Assembly (NCBI GenBank): GCA_963820955.1
Contig: CAWGCA010000053.1
Span: 20,445-84,444 of the forward strand
Direction of reading: 5' to 3'
Source: CAWGCA01 sp963820955
GTDB taxonomy: Bacteria; Pseudomonadota; Gammaproteobacteria; Chromatiales; Chromatiaceae
Length of the DNA: 64,000 bases
Shown here: positions 61,746 through 64,000 of the stretch, piece by piece
How the letters are laid out: every line of letters begins with the position of its first letter
Position numbering within the stretch: position 1 is the first letter of the stretch
The notes under the pieces: model-generated
The model's database searches: none
What the model was told of the DNA's origin: nothing
Seen by the model: the letters and a program-made list of their open reading frames with translations, nothing else
Program-made: the position numbers and the translations under genes

Positions 61746-63566
61746 CTAAAGCACAACATTATATACTTCTTGCCATTTTGCAGTGTTATATAATCGCCAG
61801 CGTTTTTTCCATGAAAGTCTATCGAAATCGTACTTTTTTGGATCTACTATCGCATTGACAATTGACGACTTGTCAATAGTCTCGCGCATTTCGTCTTTTA
61901 TCGTATTGAGCCAACGGTCTTCAGGTGCGTTAAAACCCAGTTTATTCTTTCTCCATATCACCTCCTGAGGGAGAATAGTATTGAGTGATCTCCGTAGGAT
62001 ATACTTAGTCCATCCAGCAAATATCTTTTGCTCGCTGTCAAGAGAAACTGCTTTTTCCACCACTCTATAATCAATAAAAGGCAAACGACTTTCGACTGAA
62101 TTGCGCATCGCGTTTTTATCCTCATAGCGCAGCAAATGGGGCATTTGAGTTGTGAGAATCTCCTGATTTTGCAGTTTATCGATACTAAGATAGTTGCCGG
62201 CATTTTCCCTCAACATCTTTTTATTCATTTTGCTTCTGAACTCTGGCCGAATAAATCTACTGTCATATTCCAATTTAAACAGCCTCAAGCGATAGTGAGT
62301 GAAATAAAAATAATAAAAAATGACCTGCTTTAGAGAAAGCCTTGAATTTCGTGAAGAAAGAAATAGCGCCTTTAATCGATCTATCAAATTTAAACTAACG
62401 ATATATGCGGGATAGTAACGCTCATACCCTAACAGAGTTTCGTCCCCGCCTTGACCATCTAGCATTACCAAACAACCTAGTTCTCGAGCTTTCTTCATCA
62501 CGAAATACTGCATGAACACAGACGGACTCCCGAAAGGCTCTTCCTGTGTATACACGACCTCATCAATCTGGCTAACAAATTCTTTTATAGATGGCTCGAT
62601 AACATGCAAATCAAGTCTACTGTGTGTCGAAACCATTCTCGCATAGTTGCTTTCGTCAGTATCCACCTCACCTGTTCTGGCGTGAATCGCCGTGAAGCGG
62701 CGCCCTTTGTCTCCAGAGTAGAAAGACGACGCTATTGAAGCAACCGCAGAACTATCGAGTCCTCCACTCAAACATGTTCCTACTTTTACATCGGAACGCA
62801 GCCTAATGGATACAGCTTGCTTAAGAACAGTGAGATACTCCTGCTCTATAGTATCCCGACTCGTGTTGCTTAGCGTGTTTCTCTGTGGCTGGAGACTATA
62901 GTAGCGACTCTGAACGTACTGACCGGTATTTAGATCGTATACCAGATTATGAGAGTGTTTTAGTTTAAAAATATTCTTAAAAAATGTCTCCTCTGTATGA
63001 TCTTCATATCCAATAATCAGATAGTCCATGAGGATTGCTTGGTTAACCTGTGGATTTGGATAATACTCCAATAACTGCTTTATTTCCGATCCAAATACGA
63101 ACTTCCCACGAATTTCAGTAAAATAAAAAGGCTTAACACCGAAACGATCTCGACTACAAAAAATCACATTTCTTTGTTTATCATAAAGCGCGAACGACCA
63201 CATTCCATTGAAGTGTGTGACACAATTATCACCCCATTTGTCGTAAGCCGCCATAATCATTTCTGTATCGGTATTCGACTGAAATACGTAACCTTCTTTC
63301 GTAAGCTGTTTTTTCAGTTCAAGGTAATTATATATTTCCCCGTTATACACAAGCACGTATCGATTCAGATAATGCATCGGTTGGTGACCGGCTTTGCTCA
63401 AATCTAAAATTGCAAGCCTTCTATGACCAAAAGCGAATTTCTCTGAAATAAAATAACCTTCGTCGTCAGGGCCTCTGTGCCGAACGAGATCTGTTATTTT
63501 TCTTATCTCAGTCGCCAGAGTGTCAACTCTCTCTTTACAGCTTACTATTCCGCTGATACCACACAT
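61746..63566 (-). CDS. asnB: Asparagine synthase (glutamine-hydrolysing) family amidotransferase
   Basis: This 606-residue protein has the N-terminal class-II glutaminase (Cys2 nucleophile in MCGISGIV, RHRGPDDEG, YNGEIYN) and the C-terminal synthetase domain with the PPi loop CLSGGLDSSAVAS near residue 267. In polysaccharide loci these enzymes amidate sugar carboxylates rather than make free asparagine (for example WbpS). Placement between glycosyltransferase genes suggests that role, which is inference. Codon use is AT-rich, unlike the left part of the window. Its start overlaps the end of the preceding glycosyltransferase gene by 22 bases. Confidence 0.9.
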   Translation of the reverse strand: MCGISGIVSCKERVDTLATEIRKITDLVRHRGPDDEGYFISEKFAFGHRRLAILDLSKAGHQPMHYLNRYVLVYNGEIYNYLELKKQLTKEGYVFQSNTDTEMIMAAYDKWGDNCVTHFNGMWSFALYDKQRNVIFCSRDRFGVKPFYFTEIRGKFVFGSEIKQLLEYYPNPQVNQAILMDYLIIGYEDHTEETFFKNIFKLKHSHNLVYDLNTGQYVQSRYYSLQPQRNTLSNTSRDTIEQEYLTVLKQAVSIRLRSDVKVGTCLSGGLDSSAVASIASSFYSGDKGRRFTAIHARTGEVDTDESNYARMVSTHSRLDLHVIEPSIKEFVSQIDEVVYTQEEPFGSPSVFMQYFVMKKARELGCLVMLDGQGGDETLLGYERYYPAYIVSLNLIDRLKALFLSSRNSRLSLKQVIFYYFYFTHYRLRLFKLEYDSRFIRPEFRSKMNKKMLRENAGNYLSIDKLQNQEILTTQMPHLLRYEDKNAMRNSVESRLPFIDYRVVEKAVSLDSEQKIFAGWTKYILRRSLNTILPQEVIWRKNKLGFNAPEDRWLNTIKDEMRETIDKSSIVNAIVDPKKYDFDRLSWKKRWRLYNTAKWQEVYNVVL

Positions 63567-64000
63567 GAGGTTAAGTCCGTGTAAGTTTCCAAAAAATTTC
63601 TTTCCTGCTGTTCCCAGCTATACACAGATCTGATTCTCTCAATATTGATCCGCAACAGGGCGGAATCCGCTCGAAACGCATCATCAACCGCTTTCTCAAG
63701 TCCGTTGACGGTATTATCGCCAGCGACAATTCCGATCTCGAGGCGGGTAACCATGCGTTTAAGCTCGTAAAGATTGGAGACAATCACAGGAATACCAGCC
63801 ATCAAATACTCAAACAATTTGTTTGGCGAACAATAATAGTGATTCTTGCAATTATTCTCGTAGAATAATATTCCGAATCAGCCGACGACGTATAGTCCAG
63901 CAATACATCAGGCGCAACAGCTTCCTGAAAAAATATATTTCTATAAAACTTACAAGCATCTTCGACGAGATGCTGCAAGGGGCCAAAACCCATTATCACC
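63545..64000 (-). pseudogene. Glycosyltransferase family 4, partial at window end and frameshifted
   Basis: Only the C-terminal part is in the window; it continues beyond 64000. One frame reads GFGPLQHLVEDACKFYRNIF to DVLLDYTSSADS. The matching continuation GILFYENN, then YYCSPNKLFEYLMAGIPVIV is in another frame. Adding one G at the GG pair (plus CC at 63873-63874) would join them as ADSGILFYE, the usual GT4 order. The stop at 63545 lies inside asnB. Whether the gene is truly broken or a sequencing error is undecided. Confidence 0.75.

Noticed and set aside
1..64000. CRISPR arrays, tRNA, rRNA, prophage or toxin-antitoxin pairs
   Set aside because: No regular spaced repeats, cloverleaf sequences, phage structural genes or typical toxin pairs were recognised on reading both strands.

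Overview
The window is a gene-dense, moderately GC-rich stretch of a gammaproteobacterial chromosome, with no rRNA, tRNA, phage or CRISPR seen. Several things suggest a respiratory, probably sulfur-oxidising or otherwise chemolithotrophic Chromatiales-type bacterium. It has many small c-type cytochromes, an SHP/DHC/cytochrome b561 cluster, a very large pyruvate:ferredoxin oxidoreductase next to a fused Nfn-type transhydrogenase, and copper delivery proteins for a terminal oxidase. The gene order cytochrome c4 - dsbA - EEP phosphatase - GGDEF protein, close to zur/znu, is one I recall from Pseudomonas. The genus assignment is inference.

Layout. 0-3 kb: a 50-residue ORF, bioA and an overlapping MFS gene. 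3-7 kb: one leftward operon encoding cytochrome b561, the oxygen-binding cytochrome SHP, the dihaem cytochrome DHC, a PepSY protein and an OmpR-type two-component pair. 7-10.6 kb: a DUF4136 lipoprotein and a pqi locus in which PqiA is split into two overlapping half-genes. 10.6-12.8 kb: a small accessory island with two secreted orphans and MITE-like repeats, one nested in a second inverted repeat. 12.8-21.1 kb: the Nfn-like fusion and the 1702-residue PFOR. 21.5-29.6 kb: a LOG-family protein, MltF, a three-domain MFS/PlsC/acyl-ACP synthetase, a HIT-like protein and an SO_0444-type metal permease.

29.7-33.7 kb: yidD, zur, znuB, znuC and znuA, with a recognisable Zur box. Divergent from it is an unknown zinc-ribbon protein. 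33.7-37.6 kb: GGDEF protein, EEP protein, DsbA and cytochrome c4. 37.8-49 kb: MscK-type channel, MenA-type prenyltransferase, EF-hand protein, stand-alone WGR protein, PCu(A)C copper chaperone with a Met/His tail, SCO1, a small cytochrome c, a YqhA protein and RapA. 49-53.4 kb: dgt, thiC with a TPP riboswitch, and a Pcm-like methyltransferase.

53.5-64 kb: a leftward surface-glycan locus. A PglF/E/D/C-like set should make UDP-di-N-acetylbacillosamine (or a close relative) and load it on undecaprenyl phosphate. It is accompanied by WecB, an AsnB-type amidotransferase and three GT4 glycosyltransferases. Two of these glycosyltransferases are interrupted by apparent single-base frameshifts at G runs. 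The right end becomes visibly AT-rich, as is common in horizontally exchanged polysaccharide loci.
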